From Photobacterium sp. JCM 19050 (GTDB lineage: Bacteria; Pseudomonadota; Gammaproteobacteria; Enterobacterales; Vibrionaceae), in assembly GCA_001310455.1 (NCBI GenBank), contig BAXG01000004.1:1-64000 (forward strand): a DNA stretch of 64,000 bases, in the 5' to 3' direction. The notes below the pieces were generated by a model that was not told where the DNA came from, did not search any database, and was given only the letters and a program-made list of their open reading frames with translations. The position numbers and the translations under genes are program-made. How positions within the stretch are numbered: position 1 is the stretch's first letter; each line of letters starts with the position of its first letter. Below are positions 44,007 through 53,352 of the stretch, piece by piece.

Positions 44007-45014
44007 ATGAAGAAAGCGGATAAAAAAACCACGATTTATGATCTCGCCAAAGCGTTAGGCACCTCACCGTCGACGGTCAGTGCCGCACTTAATGGCACGT
44101 GGAAATCGCGTCGGATTTCCGAGAAAAAGGCGCTGCAAATCCAGGATGCCGCCCGCGAGCAAGGCTATTACATCAACATGCAGGCTAGAGGACTGCGAAG
44201 CGCCAAATCCGGGATGGTCGGTATGCTGGTACCCCAGCACAACAGCCGGTTCTTTGCTTCCATGGCACAGGAGTTCGACCACTGCGCCAAAGCCCGCAAC
44301 CTCTGCCCTGTCGTTATCGCCACCGAGCGTGAAACAGCGGATGAGCTTAAAACCGTTGAAACGTTGATCTCGTTTTCCGTGGATGCCCTGTTTACTGCCG
44401 GTGCAACCAACCGGATGCCATCAGTCACCTTTGCCAGCAGGCTGCGATTCCCCATATCAATATCGACCTGCCCGGCACAAAAGCCCCTTCTGTCATTACC
44501 GACAACTACAGCGGAGCAACCCGGCTGGTCACGGCGTTGCACCAACGCGCGGCAAAAGCCGGCCTACACGGCGATGGCATTATTTTTATTGGCGGTAACC
44601 CCCAGGACTACGCAACAAGTGAACGGATCCGGGGTTTTCACGATGCCATCAAAGACCTGTTTACCGGCGATTGCCCGGTTTATGCCGAAGCTACCTGCCT
44701 GAACAAGCCAGGGAAACCGCCAACCGGGTGTTCAGCAGCTTAGCCAAGCCCCCTTCAGCCCTGTTTATCAACTCAGTTACCGCATTCGAGGGGATCATCC
44801 AATATATGCAGGAATACCGGGATCATCCGCTTCAACACACCGCCATAGGCTGCTTCGACTATCACCCATTCTTGCGTACATGCCGTTTGAAGTGGTAATG
44901 GTGAAGCAGAATGTTGAAGAAATGGTGCGCACCGCGTTTGAGATATGGGAAAGTGACCGCCCAGCCAACACCCTGGTTTGGATAGAGCCGGAGTTGGTGG
45001 GGGTTGGAGGGTGA
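44007..45014 (+). CDS. LacI-family regulator (several frameshifts)
   Basis: The N-terminal helix-turn-helix (TIYDLAKALGTSPSTVSAALNG) and hinge are followed by a periplasmic-binding-protein-like sensor domain (GMLVPQHNSRFFASMAQEF). Later parts are recognisable in other frames: PHINIDLPGTKAPSVITDN, GIIFIGGNPQDYATSERIRG, and the C-terminal MPFEVVMVKQNVEEMV. Breaks lie near 44410, 44695 and 44875. Reconstructed length is about 336 aa. It is divergent from the sugar ABC operon and is its likely repressor, with the imported sugar as inducer. Confidence 0.83.
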
Positions 45015-45178
45015 GAGTGTTACCTAACAGCAAGTTATAAAATGAATTGGCAACGACTTCGATACGATTTTATTGAATTCGTTTTCTGGTTTGATCTAAT
45101 TGAATAGTCTGTACCTTGTCATAGACAGGATCTTAAGAACTAACTTGTTATTTAGACGGGAATTTTAGATAGAAAAAA

Positions 45179-45238
45179 GGCTTCATTTATGATCAGATAA
45201 TCGTCGCCAAACAAACCACCCACATCAACCATGAAGCC
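45179..45238 (+). promoter_or_regulatory. Hairpin over the transposase start
   Basis: GGCTTCAT (45179-45186) pairs perfectly with ATGAAGCC (45231-45238), which contains the transposase start codon. A transcript that enters from outside would include both arms and hide the start. IS10 and IS50 are known to limit read-through expression in this manner. Confidence 0.5.
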
Positions 45239-46575
45239 GATGACGATTATCTCCCTGACAGACCAGTTAACGCAATTTTTCAATGCCGATTTTCTGCTGA
45301 AAACCGCCAAGCGCTGTGGATTTATACAACGAGAGCGCTGTTCAACCCCTGTCACTGGTTCTCAGCCTGATTGCAGCATTGAGCAAAGGAAACTGTCATT
45401 CCATTGCTGACCTTCACCGTCAATTCAATGGTATGTGCTTGAGTGAGAAAGACAGTATTGCCTATAAACCTTTTCATAATCAGTTGAGTAAACCTGGCTT
45501 TGACAAATTTTTGACGGAGCTGGTGAAGTATGCGATGGTGCAATTCACCCGTGATAACGTAATCAGATTGCCGCAGAAGCTGGCCTGTTTTGATGATGTC
45601 CTTCTTCAGGACGGTAGCTCTTTCCGTGTCCACGATAGCCTTGCCGATATCTTCCCAAGCCGCTTCAAGAAAACCCCGGCAGCCATAGAGTGCCATGTGA
45701 CCATGTCGCTCAAGAGCCTGTCACCGAAGGCCATGACAGTCACGGCGGATACGGCCTCAGAGCGCACTTACCTGCCGGAGGTTGGTCATATGACCAACAA
45801 GCTGCTGCTGGCAGATGCTGGCTATATCGACTTCCAGTATTTCAGCCAGCTCCATACTCAGGGGGGCCGTTTTATCGTCCGAGGTGGAAAGTCTCTTAAT
45901 CCAACCCTTACCGAAGCCTAGAACGGTAAGGGAAGAAAACTCCCAAAACTCGTCGGTAAAAAGCTAAAAGAAGTGAGCAGGAGGGCCAACCGCTCGGAAG
46001 TCATTGACCTGGATGTGTGCAGCGGCAAGCATCGGTTCCGGGTTGTGCGCCGTTGGTTTGCACAGGAGAAGCGCTTTTGCTTATGGCTGACAAACTTGCC
46101 GCGGGAGGAGTACTCACAAGATGATGTGATGTCGATTTATCGGTGTCGCTGGCAAGTAGAATTGCTGTTCAAAGAGCTAAAATCTGACACCAACTGGCGG
46201 CGATTTACGACCGGAAAGCAAGCATAGTGGAAGGCTTGGTATGGGCTAGCCTGCTGGCGTTGATAATTCGCCGCAGCCTGACACGCCAGAGTTTACCTTC
46301 AGCCTCTTTCTACAAGGCAGCCAAGAATGTGGATGTATGGCTACTTCCGGTACTGGAAGCCTATCTGCATCGGGCTTGGTCTGAAATAGCTGGGAAACTG
46401 GATTGGGCGTATAGATATATATCGATGAACGCTCTGAAGTCGCCGCAAAGAAAATCCAAGAAAGACAGGACCTTGGATGGAATTTACAAGAAACTCAGTC
46501 CTTAAGGTCCAGTCTATGAAGATAGGCATAACTCAGTCCTTGTGTGGTTTTTTCTTTTTGGCGATTGATCTGATC
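45191..46575 (+). mobile_element. IS4-like insertion sequence
   Basis: The ends share an imperfect inverted repeat of about 30 bp: GATCAGATAATCGTCGCCAA at the left, and GATCAGATCAATCGCCAAAA read inward from the right. Between them lies one transposase gene. I do not see a clear target-site duplication at these boundaries. Both ends are also embedded in larger hairpins that reach outside them, so the true limits could be some 10-20 bp wider. The insertion lies between the LacI gene and an unknown gene. Confidence 0.7.
45231..46505 (+). pseudogene. IS4-family transposase, interrupted
   Basis: This is a DDE-type IS4-family transposase, starting MKPMTIISLTDQLTQFFNAD. First-Asp region FDDVLLQDGSSFRVHD, second-Asp region LLLADAGYIDF, and the Y-(2)-R-(3)-E-(6)-K region IYRCRWQVELLFKELK are visible. 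The gene has a frame break near 45330, an in-frame TAG at about 45919-45921, and another break near 46205 before the end KDRTLDGIYKKLSP. The TAG is a base substitution, unlike most other defects in the window, so this copy may be truly inactive. Confidence 0.82.
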
Positions 46576-46594
46576 GCACAAACAGGACTGAGTT
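46530..46594. repeat. Hairpin spanning the right IS end
   Basis: AACTCAGTCCT (46530-46540) pairs perfectly with AGGACTGAGTT (46584-46594) around a 43-base loop that contains the right IS terminus. A further direct copy of ACTCAGTCCTT overlaps the transposase stop codon. Layout and loop size match the hairpin at the left end (44-base loop). Confidence 0.65.
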
Positions 46595-46816
46595 CCTCTC
46601 ACCCTTGAGATCTACAATTAGGAACAGCTATTTAGGTATGCCTGTCAGTTACCGAGTTGAGTAATACGGTGAATACACGTTGGATCAGCACGTTAGGTGA
46701 CTGAATTGATCAACAACGCCAACTTCCTGTACGAATCCGAGCAATTTACTTAATAAAGGACGGGCTTGTTCAACACTTAAATAAAGTATCGGCTGCGCGA
46801 CACTTATTCTTATTTG

Positions 46817-47563
46817 TTAAATCTCTTCATTCAATTCTGTACTTTGTAATCGAACTTTTTGTAACATTTGATCTCGTAGTCCCGTTATTGCACTCGAAAT
46901 AGCAAATTCAAATTGTTTCGTAATCACAGATTTATCAACAAGGAGGATGTCTTCTCCCTCTGGATTCTCGGGTTGCGTGCTTATCATTGGGTGCCCAAAT
47001 GCAACAATCCTATTTGACATCAAAGCATACAATGATTCAGAGAAGTCCTTTAAAACTTGGCCCGTTAGATATGCATCAATGTTTCCTGCCGCAATATCCT
47101 CGGCAGGCGCTGACAGATTAAAATATGTACCAATATTCCCTCCGATAGAGGGAAATCTTTCTGCGAATCTTTTATGCTTACGAACAATTGGCCTGATATA
47201 CGTCTCAATATGCTGCTGAATTGTTGCGACGTTTCTCTCTATAGCCATGTCAGTTGGTTCTGATTCCAACACTATTTCGCCCATTAAATCCGGAATACCT
47301 ACAAGCAGTTCATTTTCCAATGAGCTTGTAAGGTAAATAATAAAATCAGATGTCTTATCCAGTCCCATTGGCCTCTCATCTATTCGGGTAGCCAAGTCTT
47401 TTAATTCATTTTGAACTGCCCGAATATCATTAGACGTCACTACTAAAATGTAACTAGCAATTACTACTGGAAAGCCCAACATCCCGACAATATAAACAAA
47501 AGATCTGATTTTCCCCGGTATAATGTGCGCTCCTTCTTCATGAAGGTTATTTTGATCTGTCAT
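46817..47563 (-). CDS. Single-helix membrane protein, unknown
   Basis: This 248-aa protein has one N-terminal membrane helix (FVYIVGMLGFPVVIASYILVV) followed by about 200 soluble residues, probably periplasmic, rich in helix-forming charged residues. Recognisable family motifs are absent. The frame is intact and the codon composition is lower in GC than the flanking operons. It lies beside the IS, pointing toward it, and may be an accessory gene. Confidence 0.6.
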   Translation of the reverse strand: MTDQNNLHEEGAHIIPGKIRSFVYIVGMLGFPVVIASYILVVTSNDIRAVQNELKDLATRIDERPMGLDKTSDFIIYLTSSLENELLVGIPDLMGEIVLESEPTDMAIERNVATIQQHIETYIRPIVRKHKRFAERFPSIGGNIGTYFNLSAPAEDIAAGNIDAYLTGQVLKDFSESLYALMSNRIVAFGHPMISTQPENPEGEDILLVDKSVITKQFEFAISSAITGLRDQMLQKVRLQSTELNEEI

Positions 47564-47975
47564 ATTTAACTCCTGTATTTACGATAGCTAAGATTTAACG
47601 CTACGTTAAGGGGTAAATACCGCAAAAAACAACCTAGTGTAAACAACGGAAAGTAACAGTGTATCGATAGTATGCAACACAATTTCAGGTGCCGAGTGTA
47701 TCAACAATGAACAAGTAAGGATTGGATGGTAAAAGGTATGGTAAACGTGGGACTCTAACATACCGCTTTAAAACTGATGCCAACTAACTTTGGGGCAAAA
47801 ACCACACAGACCCTCGCGACTAACACAACACTGAACAAACTACTAAACCGTCTCCTCCTCTAAAACAGCCCCCACTAAAATTCCACATTATCCAACCAAT
47901 AAGACACCTCCCCTCTCGATCCTGTAACCCTGCAATATTATGGTGTTTTTTGATACGCGAACTTCAGGGATGTAG
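47564..47975. other. Divergent intergenic region
   Basis: About 410 bp between two divergently transcribed unknown genes. It must contain both promoters. I see no further gene, RNA or strong repeat in it. Confidence 0.45.
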
Positions 47976-48668
47976 ATGAAAACGCAGTACCGCGATCTAA
48001 GCAGGCAAGCGCGATACCATTTGAAACAGGATGAAAATAGGCGGTATTACCTGGTGGGTGCTAACCAGAGACATTTTACGATTTTCGGCCTGTTGTGCCT
48101 GATTCCGCTGGCTGGTGCTGTGATTATGTCAGTTATCTCCTGGTCTGACGGCAGCGGCGAACGCTATTTTTTCCTGGCTTCATCACTCTTCCTCTCGATG
48201 TTTGCGCTGCTTTTTCTTAGCCGGCGCGAGCGGTTCACGTTTATGGGTAGCAAAGTAAACCACCAAGGTGGCTGGCTCAGACTTTCCCAATTCAATAACT
48301 GGCAACTGGAGAATTGCAGCTTGTCGGTCTCTCCTATTATTGGACACCAACCAGGTTGCTGGCTTGAGCTCAAAGCTCATAGCAAAACCGTCTGGCGAAA
48401 CGGTATAGGAACACCGGAGCAAACCGTGGCGCTGGCGCGCTTTTTGGCAGATGAATCAGGAATACCCGTATTCGACGATGTCTCTGCCTGGCCTGAATCT
48501 ATTCCTTTGGATTCGCCACGGGGTAAATCCCAGACTTGTGAGCTAAATGAAGCATCCGGGCCCGCCTTTTATACCGAAGGGTCGATATGGCGTCTTGTAT
48601 ACGTATTCCCTGTCGCACTGTCGGTGAGTGCGCTTCTCTATCTCTCAAATACGTTGTTACAGGGGTGA
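47976..48668 (+). CDS. Membrane protein with PH-like soluble domain, envelope cluster gene 1
   Basis: This 230-aa protein has a basic N-terminus, two close membrane helices (FTIFGLLCLIPLAGAVIMSV, FFLASSLFLSMFALLFL), then a beta-rich domain (about residues 85-165) and a last helix near the C-terminus (LVYVFPVALSVSALLYLSN). The two-helix plus beta-domain plan resembles bacterial PH-like membrane proteins; this is an inference from pattern only. It overlaps the translation region of gene 2 and starts the four-gene cluster. Confidence 0.6.
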   Translation: MKTQYRDLSRQARYHLKQDENRRYYLVGANQRHFTIFGLLCLIPLAGAVIMSVISWSDGSGERYFFLASSLFLSMFALLFLSRRERFTFMGSKVNHQGGWLRLSQFNNWQLENCSLSVSPIIGHQPGCWLELKAHSKTVWRNGIGTPEQTVALARFLADESGIPVFDDVSAWPESIPLDSPRGKSQTCELNEASGPAFYTEGSIWRLVYVFPVALSVSALLYLSNTLLQG

Positions 48669-48675
48669 ACGCAGG

Positions 48676-49152
48676 ATGGAGACAGATAACAAAGAACGAA
48701 CTAAGGACGGAACTGTAAATCTTGGCGGCGGCTTGTTACGGAAAGTTTTCGGTCTGTTTTTTCTATTGATTGCCGGCTATACCGCGTGGATTGGAATGGT
48801 TGACAGTATCCAAGGAGCTTTGGTGTGGGCCACGATAACCGGTTTTGGCTGGCATATGACGTTTCTCCGCCACCATATTTCCGTCAGCCAACAGAAAGGC
48901 TCTGTGGTTCGTGAGATATCAAGTATTTACCCGGTTTTCCGGTTCGAAGCCAAGCTCTCTTCAATTTCAGGTTTTACTGTTGCCCGAGCGCTTTCAAAAC
49001 GAAACCAGCACGGCGGAAAAGTCTTCGAACTAGTCGCCATATTTATTTCCGGAGAACAGGAGAAACTAATGTCAGGCAGCAAGGACACGCTAACCCAGTA
49101 CGGCCAGAAGATTGCCAAGATGTGTGGCAAGCCATTTACAACATCGAATTGA
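48676..49152 (+). CDS. Membrane protein with PH-like soluble domain, envelope cluster gene 2
   Basis: This 158-aa protein from ATG 48676 has two membrane helices (VFGLFFLLIAGYTAWIGMV, GALVWATITGFGWHMTFL), then a soluble domain (VVREISSIYPVFRFEAKLSS onward). The soluble domain has the same general plan as gene 1, so the two may form a pair. It begins 8 bp after gene 1. No named family recognised. Confidence 0.58.
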   Translation: METDNKERTKDGTVNLGGGLLRKVFGLFFLLIAGYTAWIGMVDSIQGALVWATITGFGWHMTFLRHHISVSQQKGSVVREISSIYPVFRFEAKLSSISGFTVARALSKRNQHGGKVFELVAIFISGEQEKLMSGSKDTLTQYGQKIAKMCGKPFTTSN

Positions 49153-49176
49153 AAGCGCTCACGGAAGGAGCTGTGT

Positions 49177-50460
49177 ATGCAAAATGTTCTGAATCCAATT
49201 AGCCGCTTCTGGTCAAGGAGCGTCATCGTTTCGCTGTTTTTTGCCGTTTCTGTTTTGCAAGGCTCGGCCTTCGCCGGTGTAGACCAAACCATGCAAGCAT
49301 TGGATCGCTTCCAAACCGATACACAATCGATTCTTGATAACGCGCAGCATAATGTCAGCCAGTATCAGGTGTTGACCGAGCGGATAGCTGCGCAGTTGGA
49401 TTCCACAGGTAGCGGGCTGTCCGCACTTCGGGTCGCCAGTATTGATACCCGTTCATCGTTGGCACTGAGCAACGCCTCCCTTGCAGAAAGCTACATAGGA
49501 AAATTCCAAGACTTTTTGAGAAACGTGGACGAGCAATCTTCCTGCCACCAGCCCGATCTGGTTAAAGAATTTCAAACTCAAGTTGATAGCCTGAGAACGC
49601 TCACCTCCAAAATTCAGACCTTCAAAACCATCGTTGATGAAAATGAGGCCTTAGCCGCCGTCGCCGAATTGGGAATGCATGGCGTTTTGGTTGCCCAGGT
49701 ACCCGGTACTTTTCAGATGGGTAATTTGTGTTTTGTTGAAGATGCAGCGCCAGTGCTGAACGATTACTTCCGGGGAATAGACGAAAACCAACTGGTCGAG
49801 CTTGCTGATGGCTTTGCGAATGATGCGTCTCAAATTGACGGCTCATCAGATGGTCTCTATCTCACTGAGCCGACAGACCCAACGTTTTTTGATGAAAGTG
49901 CAGTAGGCCCGGAGCCTGATGTCCTCTCTCCACTCATCTCTGATCTTGCCTTTACCGATCCCCACGTTCAGAAATGCGTAACATTAGCGGCTGAGGCCAG
50001 TCTGGCTGAACGGTCAAATGATCTGGCGGTGATAAGTTGCAACTTTCCCGGCAATCCCGCAGTCAGTCTTGATGACCTCTCCCACTTTCCTTACTTGGAA
50101 ATCATCACGCTTAATGGTGCAAGCCTGATATCTCTCGCTCCCCTTGGGGGTATGGCAGACCTGTCTCAGGTTATGGTGAAAGACAGCACTATCCAGTCAT
50201 TTGGCGATCTCTCCTCCCTCACCGCCCATATGCTGTTTTCCAATGTTGAATCAAAGGACTGGGAGGCATTGGCCAGCTCTGGTGTTGAGTCAATCCAGAT
50301 AGAAAAGACCGACAACTGCCGCAGCCTCTCCCCACTGTTCAATTCCCCAAATATCAGGGTAATGGGGCCAGAAATGGATACCAGCTCGATGATGAATTTC
50401 GAGTTAACAGAGACAACTAAACTGGTGGTAACAGATTGCAGCAAAGATAAGATGCACTAA
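49177..50460 (+). CDS. Secreted protein with leucine-rich C-terminal part, envelope cluster gene 3
   Basis: This 427-aa protein has a signal peptide (VIVSLFFAVSVLQGSAFA). A helical, probably coiled N-terminal half follows (about residues 35-170). The C-terminal half looks like a few short leucine-rich repeats (LDDLSHFPYLEIITLNGASL, ISLAPLGGMADLSQVMVKD, SLTAHMLFSNVESKDW). Several cysteines suggest disulfides. Probably periplasmic or surface-exposed and involved in binding; function unknown. It starts 24 bp after gene 2 with a GGAAGGAG-like ribosome site and is followed by the OmpA-type gene after 14 bp. Confidence 0.62.
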   Translation: MQNVLNPISRFWSRSVIVSLFFAVSVLQGSAFAGVDQTMQALDRFQTDTQSILDNAQHNVSQYQVLTERIAAQLDSTGSGLSALRVASIDTRSSLALSNASLAESYIGKFQDFLRNVDEQSSCHQPDLVKEFQTQVDSLRTLTSKIQTFKTIVDENEALAAVAELGMHGVLVAQVPGTFQMGNLCFVEDAAPVLNDYFRGIDENQLVELADGFANDASQIDGSSDGLYLTEPTDPTFFDESAVGPEPDVLSPLISDLAFTDPHVQKCVTLAAEASLAERSNDLAVISCNFPGNPAVSLDDLSHFPYLEIITLNGASLISLAPLGGMADLSQVMVKDSTIQSFGDLSSLTAHMLFSNVESKDWEALASSGVESIQIEKTDNCRSLSPLFNSPNIRVMGPEMDTSSMMNFELTETTKLVVTDCSKDKMH

Positions 50461-50474
50461 CGCGAGGAAACGGA

Positions 50475-51949
50475 ATGAGATTGAAACAAAGGGCAAAACA
50501 CGCATTGAACCGCGCGTCAACCGTCTTGGTAGCAACGCTGCTTTTCGCAGGAGCATCGGGAGGAACAGCAGCCGCTTCAGAGCTGTTCAGTGTATTGCCA
50601 GACGGAAAAATAGTGGAAAAAAGCGAACGCCATTTTACCTATTTCCCCCTTATCACCGCCGTCAACAAAGGGAAAATCGACACAAACAGGGTTGGCGGAA
50701 GATTAACTCGCGTCGCCTGGGAACTTCCTCCAAGTTACGAGCCTTTTCATGCGGTGAACAACTACAAGGCCCAGGTGGAGAAACTGGGTGGGGAAGTTCT
50801 GTTCCACTGTCAGGGTGAGCAGGAATGCGGGAGAGCCAAATCCATTATCGCAACTCTCCAGCCAAAAGATACGATCTCTAATTCCGGCCCCACTGTCTTT
50901 ACCGCCCGTATCACATCAGAAGCTAAGACTTTATACATTTCTTTGTATTCGGCGAAGTTCCAAAAACGCACGGGGTTGCAATTTGACATACTGGAAGTAA
51001 TGCCTGAACCCTTGGATTTGGTTTCAGTCGACAAAGGGTACCTGGATAAACCGACTGCCCCCATGACGTTTAAAGACATGAGTGCCAAAGACCTCAAAGG
51101 CAGCAAAGACCACCCGATGATCCAACGCCTGCCCGGGGCAAGAATAAACAAATATATTCATCATGGATTTGGGCAGGGGTTAGTCATGACTGGTATCACC
51201 AAGGGAAAGCACCACGTTGTGCCGGTCGACGGGAAAGTGACAGATATCGGTTACGAGCTGCCCCGGCAATATTCCGAGTACGAGGTATTTGCCAACTATC
51301 AGGCTGCGCTTAACAAACTCGGGTTTACTCCACGTTTTCGCTGCCAGGGCAGCCAATGCGGTAACAAAGATCGCCTGGAAAAGGCACTCAACACGCTGGT
51401 TCACATAGGCTTTGAAGAAAATCAATACTACGGGCTTTATCACCTGGAACGCGCTGAAGGTAATATCCATGCAATGGTTTACGTTATCGGATTTCCGGGT
51501 AGTCTGTGGGCCGAGTTGCGCGTGATTGAAGAATCAGAACTGAACGATGAGCGGCTGGTGATTGACCTCGAAGGGCTGAACGACAATATTGCCCAAACCG
51601 GCCATGTGCACTGGATGGCTTGCTGTTTGAATATGACAGCGACCGGATGCTGCCCGAATCGGATGACGTTCTCGAAACACTTGCTACCTATCTCAAACAA
51701 CACCAAGACTGGCAGTTTTATGTGGTCGGCCACACGGATGACAAAGGTACTCAGCCCTATAACGAAAAACTCGCCACGAAACGTGCAACGGCTGTTGTCA
51801 GTGCATTGACCAAGCAGTTCAAGATCCCGCGAAAACAGCTGGCCGCACAAGGCGTCGGAGAATATTCGCCCGTTGCCAACAACCAAAATGAGGATGGCCG
51901 TAAGCAGAACCGCCGGGTGGAACTGGTGCTAAGATCAGACAGCAAATAA
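50475..51949 (+). CDS. OmpA-family protein with two DUF4892-like domains (frameshifted)
   Basis: After a signal peptide (VLVATLLFAGASGGTAAA) come two similar domains, about residues 40-175 and 215-345. Each has the pattern GGRLTRVAWELPPSYE / DGKVTDIGYELPRQYSE, then NYKAQVEKLGGEVLFHCQG / NYQAALNKLGFTPRFRCQG. DUF4892 usually occurs once. A C-terminal OmpA domain follows (FYVVGHTDDKGTQPYNEKLA, RRVEL), which binds peptidoglycan. One base is missing near 51618, before LDGLLFEYDSD. Total length is about 490 aa. It closes the cluster and is followed by a terminator, so the complex may be anchored to the cell wall. Confidence 0.78.
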
Positions 51950-51957
51950 TTGCCTGC

Positions 51958-51990
51958 AAGTGCCGGATTCGCCTTGGGGGTCTGGCACTT
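51958..51990 (+). terminator. Terminator after the envelope cluster
   Basis: AAGTGCC pairs with GGCACTT around a 19-base loop, followed by TCCCTT. Moderate strength, 9 bp after the stop. Confidence 0.6.
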
Positions 51991-52072
51991 TCCCTTATCT
52001 GAAACACTCGCCCCTTTAATATCTGTGCAAACTGGCACGTAACGTAGGAAAACCAGTGAAAAGGAACCCATC

Positions 52073-52363
52073 ATGCCCGTTTTGAATTTTTCTTATGCCA
52101 GAATCAAGGACGCCGGTAAATTCCAAGAATACATCGCGAAAGCCGCTGTTCTGTTGAAAGAAGCTGGTGCTGAAGTCTTGGTTCGCGCCAATTTTGCTGA
52201 AACACTACGGGGAAATGAGCAGCAACCCCACATCGCAGCTGTGTTCCGCTTTGCTGATATGCAGGCAGCCAAAGGCTTTTATGAGTCTGAAGCGTATAAG
52301 GAAATTCTGGCGCTGCGGGATGAAGCCTGCGATATGTCTGTCCATCTCTACGAAGAGAAGTAG
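52073..52363 (+). CDS. DUF1330 family protein
   Basis: This 96-aa ferredoxin-like alpha/beta barrel-type protein has the DUF1330 pattern: a KFQEYIAKAA-type start, then AAVFRFADMQAAKGFYESEAYKEILALRDEA. These proteins are small dimers of unclear function. Translation start has an AAAGGA ribosome site. It is followed after 35 bp by the RES-domain gene. Confidence 0.72.
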   Translation: MPVLNFSYARIKDAGKFQEYIAKAAVLLKEAGAEVLVRANFAETLRGNEQQPHIAAVFRFADMQAAKGFYESEAYKEILALRDEACDMSVHLYEEK

Positions 52364-52398
52364 CGGAACTTTCAATGCAGTCTGACCCGGCGAAATAG

Positions 52399-53273
52399 AT
52401 GCCAAAACCAAACGACGCTGAAATCAGAAGAAAGCTTGGCGTTTCGGACAACGTTCCGGTGCTTCGACACGCGCCAACCAAGAGGATATTTCCTCCAAGG
52501 GTTTTCTGGAGCGTATGTCCGAGTGTTTTGGCGTTAAGGGATGGATGTGGAAAGACTGGAAAGGCCGTTTACTCGCCATCATCTTTCTGCCTCCGGCAAT
52601 GGCCGGCCCCTTCAATTACTGGTACCCAAAGGTCAAACTCGCCTATGAGTACTCAACGCCGTATATACAGGCTGCCGGGGAGGCAGTCGAAGAATTTTCG
52701 TCAGAATTTATCGTCTTCAGCGACAGCGCTTCACCCTTCGCAGGAACATGTGATGACGCAGACCAGTTAATACTTTGCCCCCAACCTGTTTATACCGGGC
52801 CGGCGTTTTCCAGTGGGCTCGTTTACCATGGCAGGCTGCGCCTGTACCGAATTGTCAAAAACCGTTACGCATCAGATCCGCTGGCTTCAGCCTCTCATCT
52901 GTTTGACGGTCGCTGGCACAGCGCAGGTTCACATGTACTTTATACCGCTACCGATATGGTGCAGGCGGTAGGCGAATTGATGAGTGCAATGCCTGACGAA
53001 ATAAGAGACAACGGGCAATTCAGCCTGATAGAAATGGTCGCAAGCGGCTCAGCAGTGTCCATTCCGGCAGAAAACATTCCCGGATTTCTCACCAACACCA
53101 CAAATACCGTTGCTACCCGAAATTTGGGTGATCACTGGGTATCGTCCCAACAGTCTTTAATGCTGTTTGTCCCTTCATTACTCCAACCTGACAAAGTCAA
53201 TGTTGTACTCAACCGTTCTCACCCGGATTTTTCGAATATTGAAATTGTCCGGGTGCAGCAGTTGGGGGCGTGA
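52399..53273 (+). CDS. RES-domain protein with hydrophobic N-terminal part (frameshifted)
   Basis: The C-terminal half has the RES fold of NAD-degrading toxins: GRLRLYRIVKNRYASDPLAS, then FDGRWHSAGSHVLYTA, AVGELMSA, and VNVVLNRSHPDFSNIEIV. The key Arg, Tyr and Glu positions of the family appear present. The N-terminal 100 or so residues are unlike usual RES toxins and include a hydrophobic stretch (LLAIIFLPPAMAGPF). The frame breaks near 52458, where one base is missing; the joined protein is about 291 aa. No Xre-type antitoxin gene adjoins it, which is unusual. Function as a toxin is therefore uncertain. Confidence 0.68.
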
Positions 53274-53352
53274 TTAACGCTTGGCTGTATTTGCAAGCTG
53301 GCTTTAGTGCTTCATTCAAATGTGAAAGAAAATGCGCCCGATAAATCACCGA

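Noticed and set aside
45179..46594. Guide-type (bridge RNA) element, suggested by the pairing of inside and outside arms at the IS ends
   Set aside because: The transposase is a DDE IS4-type protein, not the DEDD enzyme of IS110, so target-guide pairing is not expected; the hairpins are reported as a structural oddity only.
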